Origin: Seohaeicola_A nanhaiensis
GTDB taxonomy: Bacteria; Pseudomonadota; Alphaproteobacteria; Rhodobacterales; Rhodobacteraceae
Length of the DNA stretch: 62,164 nt
Direction: 5' to 3'
NCBI RefSeq assembly: GCF_042654245.1
Contig: NZ_JBHSGI010000015.1
Coordinates: forward strand, 1 to 62,164
Shown here: in pieces, positions 51,178-59,484 of the stretch
Numbering within the stretch: position 1 is the first letter of the stretch
How the letters are laid out: the number at the start of each line of letters is the position of its first letter
The notes under the pieces: generated by a model
What the model saw: the letters and a program-made list of their open reading frames with translations, nothing else
The model's database searches: none
What the model was told of the DNA's origin: nothing
Position numbers and translations under genes: made by a program

Positions 51178-51426
51178 TCAGTGACCTGCCTTTTCGGCTT
51201 CGTGTGTGGTGGCTTCGGGAGGCGGCGCTCCCCCCATCTTCATTACCAGCGCGGCGCGCATCCGGTCGGTGATGTCGGTCGGGAATTGGTGGCGGGCCGC
51301 AGGTATTGTGACATGGAGAACAATCGGGGCGTCTGGCGCGGGCTTGACCGCGGTGGCCGGCATTTCGCCGCCGGCAGCCCAAGCCAGCGGCGGCAGAAGG
51401 GCAATCGCTGTGGCGAGCCGGATCAC
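51178..51426 (-). CDS. Small predicted periplasmic protein between motA and fliJ-like gene
   Basis: I do not recognise this 82 aa protein. It has a signal peptide (about residues 1-18, cleavage near A-W-A-A) and a short mature region with I-V-L-H-V-T-I-P-A-A and a His/Glu-rich tail. Its GTG start overlaps the motA stop (GTGA) and it is followed after one base by the fliJ-like gene, so it is very likely translated as part of the motA operon. A stator-linked periplasmic role is possible but unproved. Confidence 0.5.
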   Translation of the reverse strand: MIRLATAIALLPPLAWAAGGEMPATAVKPAPDAPIVLHVTIPAARHQFPTDITDRMRAALVMKMGGAPPPEATTHEAEKAGH

Positions 51427-52289
51427 GAGGAGGACAGGGCGCGCTGGCTTTCTTCCACCGCGTAGAAGTCGGGCTGCATCCGGGTCGGAATTGCACCGCG
51501 GCCGATCTCGATGCAGATGTTGGGCGCGTGATTGGCGACGATGGCGAGGAAGATGTCGCGGATGACGATGTAGAAATTACCGTCTTCCTCTTCGATCTGT
51601 TTCAGTCGGCCGGAGATCGGCTGCACCATGCAATAGGCCAGGAACACGCCGAGGAACGTTCCGACGAGCGCCCCGCCGATCATGCCGCCAAGGATTTCGG
51701 GCGGTTGGTCGATCGATGACATGGTCTTGATCACGCCGAGAACGGCCGCGACGATCCCGATTGCTGGCAGGCCGTCGGCCATCGTCTGGATCGCATGTGA
51801 AGAGGCCAGCGACTCGTGATGGTGCTTCTTGAGCTTGCGGTTGATCACGTCTTCGGTCTGGAAGCGGTCGTCGAACTGCATGGACAGCATCCGGAAACTG
51901 TCGGTGATAAGTTCGAGGGCGAAGTGGTCTTTCTGAATCTTGGGGTAGCGGTTGAATATCTCGCTTTCCTTGGGCTTTTCGATGTGGTCGTCCAACGCGA
52001 GGATGCCGCTTTGCTTGTAGATGCGGGCCAGTTCATACATGAGGCTGAGCAGTTCTTCGTAATCCTTGCCCTTCCACTTCGGGCCCTTGATTACCTTGAT
52101 CACGCCGGCGCCGGCACTCTTGAGCATCGAAAGGGAATTAGCGATGACGAAGGCGCCCACGGCGGCTCCGGCGATCATCATTCCCTCGAACGGCAAGGCA
52201 TGCATTACAATGTCCATCTTGCCGCCCGACAAGATGAATCCGCCGAAAACCAGCCCGAAGACCATCGCGAGTCCAAGGAATACTGTCAT
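51423..52289 (-). CDS. motA: Flagellar stator protein MotA
   Basis: MotA forms the ion-driven stator with MotB. From the ATG at 52289 the product is 288 aa with four membrane helices (two near the start, two near residues 165-215) and a large cytoplasmic loop. The start L-V-F-G-G-F-I-L-S-G-G and P-A-I-G-I-V-A-A-V-L-G-V-I-K-T-M are characteristic; the latter carries the conserved Pro region of the channel. The frame is open further upstream but lacks family similarity. The ribosome site is weak. Confidence 0.94.
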   Translation of the reverse strand: MTVFLGLAMVFGLVFGGFILSGGKMDIVMHALPFEGMMIAGAAVGAFVIANSLSMLKSAGAGVIKVIKGPKWKGKDYEELLSLMYELARIYKQSGILALDDHIEKPKESEIFNRYPKIQKDHFALELITDSFRMLSMQFDDRFQTEDVINRKLKKHHHESLASSHAIQTMADGLPAIGIVAAVLGVIKTMSSIDQPPEILGGMIGGALVGTFLGVFLAYCMVQPISGRLKQIEEEDGNFYIVIRDIFLAIVANHAPNICIEIGRGAIPTRMQPDFYAVEESQRALSSS

Positions 52290-52380
52290 GTGTTGGTCCG
52301 TACGGTTGGAGAGATCTCGAAAAACAGGCAACCTTTGCAAGAACATGATAAACATAATTGACTTCTGGACAAGCATAATA

Positions 52381-52390
52381 AAGTATAAAA
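52381..52390. promoter_or_regulatory. AAGTATAAAA element in the motA / 52424 promoter region
   Basis: An exact copy of the decamer at 46001-46010. It stands 33 bases before the 52424 gene and 91 bases before motA on the opposite strand. Confidence 0.3.
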
Positions 52391-52423
52391 ACAACGTCCA
52401 GCTGCCAGACTGACGCCAAGCAC

Positions 52424-53473
52424 ATGAATAACTCCGACGCCTTTGCATATTGTTTCGATGAGGAGCTGGTCCGCAGCGTGCTGCCGGACTGGCCTGCGGA
52501 TCTGAGCCTGTTGCTGTGTCTGAAGGCGGACGGCACCTGTCGCACCGTTATCTTTCATGTGGAGGAGGGCAGCCGGGCGCTGCGCCGGGCTGCGGCTGCA
52601 ATGGATCTGCCGACGCGCAGCTTTCCGGTTGCGCCCGAGGTCAAGGGCTGGCCGACGCGCGTGGTGCGGTTCTCGGAAGAGCAGGACATGCTGACCATCG
52701 TGGCGGGCGTATCCGGGCTGGCCGAGAAGGCGCGCATTTATGCGCAGGAATATCAGGCGGATAAGGACGCGGCGAAGGCGCCGAAGGCTGTGACCGAAGG
52801 TGCAGAGGCGCCGCCGCTCAAGGATAAGATCCAGGCTGGGCCGACGCGCCGTTTGAACCTGGGCTTGGCCAAGGCGGATATCGCCGAGAAGGTTCGGCGC
52901 ATGGCAGCCGAGGTGCCGCCTCCCCCGTCCGCGCCGCAGATGCCGGCGGGATTCCTGCCAGGCGGGGCGCAGCGGGAATGCCAGTTCGGCGCGGGCCACA
53001 TCGGGATTGCGGGCGGCTATGTGCGCATTGTCCTCTCGCCGGATCGGGTGACGGTGCATACCGGACCCGAGGTCGTGACCGAGATCGGGTTCAGTGCCGA
53101 TTTCTGGCGGTTCTATCTGCCGCGCTCGGCCCTGCGCGGATGGGTGCCGGGCAAGGCCGCCGTGCTGGACGTGCCGATCGAATCCTTCCCAGAAGCCTTG
53201 CGGCGGGCCTTCGAGGGGCGGCTTTACCATGTCGAGGCAACCATCACGTCCGAAGGTGTCTTCCTTGCCCCCGGCGGGCCGGTCGCAACCGAAGAGGTGC
53301 GCACGGAGCCCGTACCGCAGCCGGTCATAAGGTCCAGGCGACGGTGGCTGACCCCGCTGCGGGCTGCGGCGGCGGCATGCGTGGTGGCCGGGACCGCGGC
53401 TGCGGCGGTCAACATGGTGCCGTTTGGCCCGGTCGGAACGCTTGAGCGGATCCTGGCCAGCAACTCGGAATGA
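52424..53473 (+). CDS. Unrecognised protein with C-terminal membrane helix
   Basis: I do not recognise this 349 aa protein. The N-terminal domain (about residues 1-115) looks globular, a Lys/Ala/Pro-rich linker follows, and a second domain (about residues 190-285) is beta-rich with G-G-Y-V-R-I-V-L-S-P-D-R-V-T-V-H. A single membrane helix near residues 315-333 follows R-S-R-R-R. It would be a tail-anchored cytoplasmic protein. It overlaps the start of the GT2-FkbM gene by 4 bases, so it may belong to flagellin modification or to motor function; motA lies divergently. Confidence 0.5.
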   Translation: MNNSDAFAYCFDEELVRSVLPDWPADLSLLLCLKADGTCRTVIFHVEEGSRALRRAAAAMDLPTRSFPVAPEVKGWPTRVVRFSEEQDMLTIVAGVSGLAEKARIYAQEYQADKDAAKAPKAVTEGAEAPPLKDKIQAGPTRRLNLGLAKADIAEKVRRMAAEVPPPPSAPQMPAGFLPGGAQRECQFGAGHIGIAGGYVRIVLSPDRVTVHTGPEVVTEIGFSADFWRFYLPRSALRGWVPGKAAVLDVPIESFPEALRRAFEGRLYHVEATITSEGVFLAPGGPVATEEVRTEPVPQPVIRSRRRWLTPLRAAAAACVVAGTAAAAVNMVPFGPVGTLERILASNSE

Positions 53474-54813
53474 AATGTGCGGTGATCACGCCGGTCGGGC
53501 CCGGACACGCGGCCCTGCTGGAGTCGTCTTGCGCCCCTTCGGTCGAACGGGCGCGGACCTATGATCCGGGGCCATTTGCGTCGATAGGTCATCTGGTGAT
53601 GGATGACGGCGAGGGCCGTCACGGGCGGTCGAACCGGCGCAACGCCGCACTGGCTCAGTCCGCAGCGGAAGGGTTCGACTGGGTGTTCTTTCTGGACGCC
53701 GATGACGTGATGACGCCGAACGCCTTTCAGGCTTTCGGCAGGGTGATCGCGGCGGAGCCTGAGCTGGACGCGGTCTGGGGGCTGATCTGCACGTTTGACG
53801 AAAAGGGTGAACCAGCCCTGCGCGACGGCCAACCGGAACGAATCGACAGCCGTATCGATTTGCTGCGCGTTGAGCCGCATCTGTCGCTGCAGATCGGCGC
53901 TTTCGTCCGTACCGGCTGCGCGGCGCGGTTCGGGTTCGATGCGGGTATGGATACCGGCGAGGACTTCAAGTTCTATTACCAGCTTTGGGCACAGTGTCGG
54001 TGCGCAAAGCGGCCCGAGATCTTCTTTGTCAACCGGCGTGGCCAGCACTCGACGGGGCCGCGGGGCGCGACCGGACAGGACTGGCAGAAGGCGGTATCGC
54101 GGCTCTGGTCCGAGCAACTGGCAGAAGTGCCCGTCTTCGCCGAGATCCGCGACGGGGAAGGGGCGCCGGCGCGGATGCGGGTGACCAATCCGCGCGATCT
54201 GATCCAGGCGGCGCATCTTCGCGGGCAGTTCTTCGAGGAGAGTTCGCTGGTCAAGCTGAAGCGGCTGCTGCGCCAGCCGCGGCCGAATATCGTGGAGGTC
54301 GGGGCCAACATCGGCAACCATGTGGTGTGGTATGCCCGACATCTCGATCCGGCGCGGATCTATCCGGTGGAGCCCAATCCCGAGGCGCTGTCGTTGCTGG
54401 ATCAGAACATCGCGGCGAACGGCATTGACGGGCGGATCGACCGGCGCGGCTGGGGCCTTGGGGCCGGTCGCGGCGAAGGGCGGTTCGCGGCGGTGACGGA
54501 TGACGCTGACAATCTGGGCGCTACGCGTCTGGTCGTAGCCGAGCACGGCGGCATCGAGACGCGCAGCCTGGATGCGCTGATCGGTGCGGACCGGATCGAC
54601 TTCATCAAGATCGACGCCGAGGGCATGGAACTGGAGGTGCTGGACGGCGCGGCGGGCCTGATCGCGCGCGACCGTCCGGTGATCTGGATCGAGGTTCTGC
54701 GCAAGAACATCATGGGGTTCGCGCAGGATTGGTGCCGGCGGGCCAATTACCGAGTGGTCGACAGCACAGCCTATCGCAATACCATCGACTATTTCGTTGT
54801 TCCGAGGGACTGA
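53470..54813 (+). CDS. GT2 glycosyltransferase fused to FkbM methyltransferase
   Basis: The 447 aa protein has two enzymes. The N-terminal half is a GT-A-type glycosyltransferase: D-G-E-G-R-H-G-R-S-N-R-R-N-A-A-L, the metal-binding stretch F-F-L-D-A-D-D-V near residue 75, and G-E-D-F-K-F-Y. The C-terminal half is an FkbM-type SAM methyltransferase: V-E-V-G-A-N-I-G-N-H near residue 280, E-P-N-P-E-A, and I-K-I-D-A-E-G-M-E. It would add and methylate a sugar. Its place between motA and a FlmG-like gene points to flagellin glycosylation. Confidence 0.8.
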   Translation: MKCAVITPVGPGHAALLESSCAPSVERARTYDPGPFASIGHLVMDDGEGRHGRSNRRNAALAQSAAEGFDWVFFLDADDVMTPNAFQAFGRVIAAEPELDAVWGLICTFDEKGEPALRDGQPERIDSRIDLLRVEPHLSLQIGAFVRTGCAARFGFDAGMDTGEDFKFYYQLWAQCRCAKRPEIFFVNRRGQHSTGPRGATGQDWQKAVSRLWSEQLAEVPVFAEIRDGEGAPARMRVTNPRDLIQAAHLRGQFFEESSLVKLKRLLRQPRPNIVEVGANIGNHVVWYARHLDPARIYPVEPNPEALSLLDQNIAANGIDGRIDRRGWGLGAGRGEGRFAAVTDDADNLGATRLVVAEHGGIETRSLDALIGADRIDFIKIDAEGMELEVLDGAAGLIARDRPVIWIEVLRKNIMGFAQDWCRRANYRVVDSTAYRNTIDYFVVPRD

Positions 54814-54814
54814 C

Positions 54815-56668
54815 ATGACCACGCAAGCGCCCCTCAGCCGCAAGGACCGTCGTGTCCAGATTGCCAAGGCTGCCAAGATCTATGGGATCAAGGGGCAGGA
54901 ATCGCTGGATTTGCACGAGGCGTTCAACGCGCTTGCGCGGGGCGAAGTCATGCGTGCGGTGCAGCTGGCGCATCCGGTCACGCAGAGCCATCCGGCGTGC
55001 CATCATGCCTGGACTGTAATGGGCGGCGCGGCGCTGGCGCAGCGCGAGGGCGCGACGGCGAAGGCCTTTTTCGCCGAGGCGCTGGCCGTTCGGCCGAAGG
55101 ATCCTCTTGTTCTGGGCGGGATGGCCAAGGCACATGTTCTGGCGGCCGAGGTGGAGGAGGCGGTGGGTCTGATCCCGCGCGCCTTTGTTGCCGGCAGCGA
55201 GGATGTCGGGCTGGCGCGGCTTTATCTGGAACTCATGTCCAAGCTGGGCCGGCGTCACCTGGCGGCCGATCTCATGGAAGCGCATGTGCGGCGGCTGGGT
55301 GATGGAGGGCTGTGCCTGAAGCTGGCCGACATGCTGATCGATGCGGACGAGCCGAACCGGGCGGCAAAGTTCTACGATCAGGCATGGATGATCGATCCGC
55401 AATCCGAGGCGCATCGAATTGGTCGCCTGCGCGCGCTGGTGACGCGCTGCCGCTTTGCCGAGGCCGAGCCGCTGGCGCAGGAGTTGCTGCTTACGGTAAA
55501 GGACCGCGACGCGGTGATGGGTCTTTACCTGCTGATGTTGCGCGTCGCAGGGCGGGCGGAAGAGGCTGAACGGCTGGCGAACGACTTTGATTTTGCGACG
55601 CCCGAAGGGTTTGCCCATGCCCGTGGAGTTCTGGCCAATATCTATCAGGACCGAGGCGACGATGCGGCGGCGGACGCGGCGTTTCTGGAGGCGATCCACG
55701 TTACCGGATCGGCCGGGAACATGGCCAAGGCCTATGGCGTCTTCCTCTTGCGCAAGGGGGACTACGCAGCCGCCGCACCCTATTATGTTCAACGCTTTCC
55801 GGCGCAGCAGCGCGCGCTGATCCCGGCCGAAAATGCCGCGCCCGAAAACCTGCCGCAGCTGTCGCGGGTGATCTTAATGGGAGAGCAGGGAATTGGCGAT
55901 CAGCTGGCCTTGCTGAACCTGTTGCGCATCGCGCCACTGTCCGAGGGCGCCGCGGTAACCCTGGTGGCGGACGCTCGTTTCGGTGAGCTCCTGGAAAACA
56001 ACGGTCTGGGCGTCGGGCATCACGACCGCAGGGATTTCCTGTCGAAACCGCAGCAACTGGCGCCGAACCAGTTGGTCTATCTGGGCGATCTTGTGCGGTA
56101 TCTGGATGGTTCAGATCCGGAGGTGCGGCATGGCGGATATCTGGTGCCGGAGGCGGCTCGGATACAGCGGCTGCGGGAGAAATATACAGGCATGGCCGCT
56201 GGTGCGCCGGTGATCGGTGTGGCGTGGAAGAGCGCCAGCCTGATCGGGCATCTGCGGTCGATACCGCTTAGCCGGATGGTACGGGCGCTGCCGCAGGGCG
56301 CGCTGGTGGTGAACCTTCAGTATGGCGAGACCGCCGGGGATATCGCCGAGGCGAGGGCGGTCCGCCCGGATCTCCGGTTTGTCACCGACGAAACGGTCGA
56401 CCAGATGACCGACCTGGCCGGGTTCGCCGCCCAGATCGCAGCGCTTGACCACGTAGCGAGCATCGACAACACGACAGCGCATATGTGCGGCGCGTTGGGT
56501 CGCACGGGGGCGCATCTGTTGATCCCCGAAGGCGCGGACTGCATGTGGTACTGGGGTGGGGGTGGTGAAACTGACCCGTGGTATGGCGCGGCGCGGCTGC
56601 ACCGACAGGAGCGGGCGGGTGACTGGGAGGGCCCGCTGGCCGCGCTGGAAACGGCGCTGGCGCGTTGA
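54815..56668 (+). CDS. TPR-glycosyltransferase resembling the flagellin glycosyltransferase FlmG
   Basis: The 617 aa protein has TPR-like repeats over about residues 25-330 (for example G-E-V-M-R-A-V-Q-L-A-H-P-V and A-K-F-Y-D-Q-A-W-M-I-D-P-Q) and a C-terminal GT-B-like domain. Its late signature I-D-N-T-T-A-H-M-C-G-A-L-G, then W-Y-W-G-G-G-G-E-T-D-P-W-Y, is the one found in TPR-linked glycosyltransferases. In Caulobacter, FlmG binds flagellins with its TPR part and glycosylates them. That role is likely here, with the fusion enzyme upstream. The start at 54815 has CGAGGGA before it. No pseudaminic or legionaminic acid synthesis genes lie in the window. Confidence 0.7.
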   Translation: MTTQAPLSRKDRRVQIAKAAKIYGIKGQESLDLHEAFNALARGEVMRAVQLAHPVTQSHPACHHAWTVMGGAALAQREGATAKAFFAEALAVRPKDPLVLGGMAKAHVLAAEVEEAVGLIPRAFVAGSEDVGLARLYLELMSKLGRRHLAADLMEAHVRRLGDGGLCLKLADMLIDADEPNRAAKFYDQAWMIDPQSEAHRIGRLRALVTRCRFAEAEPLAQELLLTVKDRDAVMGLYLLMLRVAGRAEEAERLANDFDFATPEGFAHARGVLANIYQDRGDDAAADAAFLEAIHVTGSAGNMAKAYGVFLLRKGDYAAAAPYYVQRFPAQQRALIPAENAAPENLPQLSRVILMGEQGIGDQLALLNLLRIAPLSEGAAVTLVADARFGELLENNGLGVGHHDRRDFLSKPQQLAPNQLVYLGDLVRYLDGSDPEVRHGGYLVPEAARIQRLREKYTGMAAGAPVIGVAWKSASLIGHLRSIPLSRMVRALPQGALVVNLQYGETAGDIAEARAVRPDLRFVTDETVDQMTDLAGFAAQIAALDHVASIDNTTAHMCGALGRTGAHLLIPEGADCMWYWGGGGETDPWYGAARLHRQERAGDWEGPLAALETALAR

Positions 56669-56670
56669 TG

Positions 56671-57342
56671 TCAGTCGGGATTGGCCGTGGCATATTCCAG
56701 CGCATAGCCCACCGCGCGGATCGTGCGCAGTTCGAGCCTATCCTTGAATTCCTGCCGCAGCTTGCGCCGGATCCGAGTCACGTAGACGTCGAAGCGACGG
56801 TCGCCGTATTCCCACGGCGTCCCATAGAGCTGTTGAGACAGCTCGTCCCGGGTAACGATCTGACCGAGATGGGACGAAAAGATGCGCAACACGTTTGCTT
56901 CAGCCTGTTTGAGATCCAGCCGATCGATCATGTCGTTGACGGCGGCTTCGGCCTGGCGAACCTGTTCGGGTGCCATTCGGGCAAGGCCGCGCGTGATGCG
57001 TGTTGCGGCCTCGGCCGGGCGCAGAGGGACGCGCAGAACGTCGTGGGCGCCCGCCGCAAAGGCGCGGGCGGCACTGTCTGCGGTATCGGCGGTGTCGATG
57101 GCGATCAGCAGGCACCCCGGAAAGGTGACGCATATCCGGGAGAGCAGGGACAGAGCGGGACTGTCCGGGGCGTCGATCGCGATCATGGCGAGGCGCAGCG
57201 ATACCGGCAGGTCGAAGATGCCGTCGGCGGCTTGCGGCAGGGCGGCGTTGACCACGCAGTCCAGCCCGGCCTGACGTGCCAGACGGGACAGCTCGCCGCG
57301 GTGGCGGGGCTGGGGATCGACAATGACGCACGCTCCGTTCAA
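56671..57342 (-). CDS. OmpR/PhoB-type winged-helix regulator with degenerate receiver
   Basis: The 223 aa protein has a receiver-like N-terminal domain and a clear winged helix (T-R-D-E-L-S-Q-Q-L-Y-G-T-P-W, then R-R-F-D-V-Y-V-T-R-I-R-R-K-L-R, and R-A-V-G-Y). The receiver lacks the acidic pair and the conserved Lys (V-L-R-V-P-L in place of T-K-P-F); one possible acceptor Asp remains (I-A-I-D). With the gene at 11387 this makes two regulators with eroded receivers in the same flagellar set. It lies divergent from the MucR-type gene at 57527, with inverted repeats between them. Confidence 0.75.
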   Translation of the reverse strand: MNGACVIVDPQPRHRGELSRLARQAGLDCVVNAALPQAADGIFDLPVSLRLAMIAIDAPDSPALSLLSRICVTFPGCLLIAIDTADTADSAARAFAAGAHDVLRVPLRPAEAATRITRGLARMAPEQVRQAEAAVNDMIDRLDLKQAEANVLRIFSSHLGQIVTRDELSQQLYGTPWEYGDRRFDVYVTRIRRKLRQEFKDRLELRTIRAVGYALEYATANPD

Positions 57343-57473
57343 GCAATCCGCCCGGTGATTGAAGGTGGAAGATGAAGGACAAGGTTAGGCGGGGCGCTGA
57401 AGATTTCCAACCCCGCTCAAACAGTTTGCGAAAAATCTCAATTCTTCAACGTGCTTTAACTATTTTTGCATAG

Positions 57474-57509
57474 TTGTTCATGAGAACAAGAAAAAGTTCG
57501 AAAAAGAAC
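57474..57509. promoter_or_regulatory. Pair of GTTC/GAAC inverted repeats before the first MucR-type gene
   Basis: TTGTTC (57474-57479) and GAACAA (57484-57489) are perfect inverted arms with a 4-base spacer. GTTC (57496-57499) and GAAC (57506-57509) follow with a 6-base spacer. All lie within 60 bases of the MucR-type start and upstream of the divergent winged-helix gene. This looks like an operator array. Confidence 0.5.
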
Positions 57510-57526
57510 ATGTGACAGAGGGCGGC

Positions 57527-57823
57527 ATGTCATTGAGGAAGATCTACAGGGCTCTGCGCCGGAATTGGCGGCGGCGGGATGACACGGGCAGGGCGCATCC
57601 GGTGATTCCCATTGAAAACAGCGTTACGCCCAACGTTCTTGTCTGTCTCGAGACCGGCACGCGCCACGTGGCGCTGCGCCGGCACCTTGCGGAGACCCTG
57701 GGGTTGTCACCGGCAGAATACCGCCAGCGTTGGGGTCTGCCGGATGATTATCCTATGGTCTCGACAGCCTATGTAACCCTAAGAAATAAAACTATTTTCA
57801 GAGCCAGGACGAAGGCCGAGTGA
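57527..57823 (+). CDS. MucR/Ros-family protein with incomplete zinc finger
   Basis: The 98 aa product (ATG at 57527, GAGGGCGGC just upstream) matches MucR: V-C-L-E-T-G, then L-R-R-H-L, then L-S-P-A-E-Y-R-Q-R-W-G-L-P-D-D-Y-P-M-V. In the Ros finger, ligand positions 2 and 4 are Thr here, not Cys/Asp and His, so it may not bind zinc. MucR proteins are AT-rich-DNA binders that control motility and exopolysaccharide genes. A second MucR with an intact finger follows at 57943. Confidence 0.8.
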   Translation: MSLRKIYRALRRNWRRRDDTGRAHPVIPIENSVTPNVLVCLETGTRHVALRRHLAETLGLSPAEYRQRWGLPDDYPMVSTAYVTLRNKTIFRARTKAE

Positions 57824-57942
57824 AGAACAGAAGCGCAGTCTTGGGGTTCGGTTCTTGGAGTGTTCCACGTTTCATCTGGATTCAAAGGCATTTTCGGAAT
57901 AACTGTCCTTGAGGACCGGCGAAAGGACAGGTCGGAGGCAAG

Positions 57943-58389
57943 ATGACTACATCTGACACCAAGGACGAGATGATCTCGCGCATCGTGGCGGCCTATGCCG
58001 GGCGTCCGGATGTGGGGCCGAACGAGATCGTGAGCCTGTTCAACCGCCTGCGCCACGAGATGGCGGGAGGGGCGGGTGCCGTCGAGATGCCTTCGTCCGA
58101 ACCGCAGACGATCGCCGAAGCTGCGATCCCGCTGGAGCGTGCGATGACCCGCGACAAGGTATACTGCCTGTGCTGCGGCAAGGGGTTCAAGATGCTGAAG
58201 CGCCATATTGGCGCGGAGCACGGGCTGACCGAAGCGGAGTACAGGGCGCGGTTCGGACTCGCTGCGGATGTGCCGCTGGTAGCGCCGAGCTATTCAAGCA
58301 AGAAGGCGAAATACGCCAAGGAAACCGGGTTTGGCAAATACGCGCGGCGGCCGGCCCGGAAGACTGCAGGAATATTGAACAAAACCTAA
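57943..58389 (+). CDS. MucR/Ros-family transcriptional regulator with intact zinc finger
   Basis: The 148 aa protein has the Ros zinc finger C-L-C-C-G-K-G-F-K-M-L-K-R-H-I-G-A-E-H, with all ligands in C-X2-C-X9-H-X4-H spacing, then L-T-E-A-E-Y-R-A-R-F-G-L and V-P-L-V-A-P-S-Y-S. An N-terminal extension (residues 1-65) is typical of MucR and may serve oligomerisation. It lies 66 bases upstream of motB and probably regulates flagellar operons of this plasmid. Confidence 0.88.
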   Translation: MTTSDTKDEMISRIVAAYAGRPDVGPNEIVSLFNRLRHEMAGGAGAVEMPSSEPQTIAEAAIPLERAMTRDKVYCLCCGKGFKMLKRHIGAEHGLTEAEYRARFGLAADVPLVAPSYSSKKAKYAKETGFGKYARRPARKTAGILNKT

Positions 58390-58455
58390 TGTTTCGGCCG
58401 GACGGGTTCGTGAGAAACCCGCCGCCGTTCAGGCAAGGGGCCGAGCAGGGCGCGC

Positions 58456-59484
58456 ATGCGAAATCGACCGATCATCATCAAGCGGATCGAGGAAGAGGGA
58501 GAGCACGGCCATCACGGCGGGGGCTGGAAGGTTGCCTACGCCGACTTCATGACCGCCATGATGGCATTTTTCCTGCTGCTGTGGATTCTTGCTGCCTCGG
58601 ACGAGGAAAAGCTGCGGGGGCTGGCCGACTACTTCACGCCGTCGTTGTCGGAACAGGGCGGCAAGGGGGACGGTGTGCTGGGCGGTCAGGTGCTGGCCGA
58701 AAAGGGTGTGCTGAGCGGCAGCGAAGGCCCGAAGAGCGAAGTTCAGCTGCCGAGTTTCGGACGCGAGAACCCGCTTTCGGTCTTCGACAGCCGGCTAAAG
58801 GAAGACACTACGCGAACCGTGGTGGAGTATGAGCCCGCGCCCCTGGATGCAGCCGGCAACGGCGGGCAGGACGTAGTCTCGAAATCGGGCCAGTTCGATG
58901 GCACGACGCCGCACGACGGTTCGACAGAGCACGACGGCGCCGGGCCGGCGCAGGCAGTCAGCGCGGAGGTTGCCGCGGCGCAGTTCGAACGCGAGTCGCG
59001 GCTGGATGCCATCGAGGAGAGCATTCTTAACGCGATTCGCGCCAAGCCCGAACTGGCCGATTTCACGGCGAATATCCGCTTCGAGCGCACGACAGAGGGC
59101 CTGACGGTGCAGATCGTCGACCAGGACGGGCGGTCGATGTTCGGATCGGGGTCTTCGCGGATCGAGACCCATACGCGAGAGATGATCGAGATCGTCGGCT
59201 CGGCGATAGCCGAGATGCCTTATCCACTGACGATTTCGGGGCATACCGACTCGGTGCCGTTTCAGCGCAACGCCGGATATTCCAACTGGGAGCTGTCTGC
59301 AGACCGAGCCAATGCCACACGGCGTGTGCTTTTGGCGACAGGGGTTAGCCCGTCCCGCGTGCAGCAGATTGCGGGCCTTGCGGACACAAAGCCACTCTTG
59401 CCGGATCGGCCTGACGCGGCGCTGAACCGGCGGATTGACATCCTGCTGGCGTACCCCGACCCGGCGCGACAGGTTGCCCGATAA
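58456..59484 (+). CDS. motB: Flagellar stator protein MotB
   Basis: MotB anchors the stator to peptidoglycan and forms the ion channel with MotA. The 342 aa product has W-K-V-A-Y-A-D-F-M-T-A-M-M-A-F-F-L-L-L-W near residue 24, which holds the channel Asp. A longer than usual linker (about residues 60-195) precedes the OmpA-like domain with I-S-G-H-T-D and N-W-E-L-S-A-D-R-A. The Asp and the peptidoglycan-binding residues are present. It is not next to motA, which lies 6 kb away. Confidence 0.95.
   Translation: MRNRPIIIKRIEEEGEHGHHGGGWKVAYADFMTAMMAFFLLLWILAASDEEKLRGLADYFTPSLSEQGGKGDGVLGGQVLAEKGVLSGSEGPKSEVQLPSFGRENPLSVFDSRLKEDTTRTVVEYEPAPLDAAGNGGQDVVSKSGQFDGTTPHDGSTEHDGAGPAQAVSAEVAAAQFERESRLDAIEESILNAIRAKPELADFTANIRFERTTEGLTVQIVDQDGRSMFGSGSSRIETHTREMIEIVGSAIAEMPYPLTISGHTDSVPFQRNAGYSNWELSADRANATRRVLLATGVSPSRVQQIAGLADTKPLLPDRPDAALNRRIDILLAYPDPARQVAR

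Noticed and set aside
57455..57470. TTAA near 57457 before the MucR-type gene as a CtrA box
   Set aside because: No TTAA or GAAA stands seven bases on; the run is merely AT-rich.
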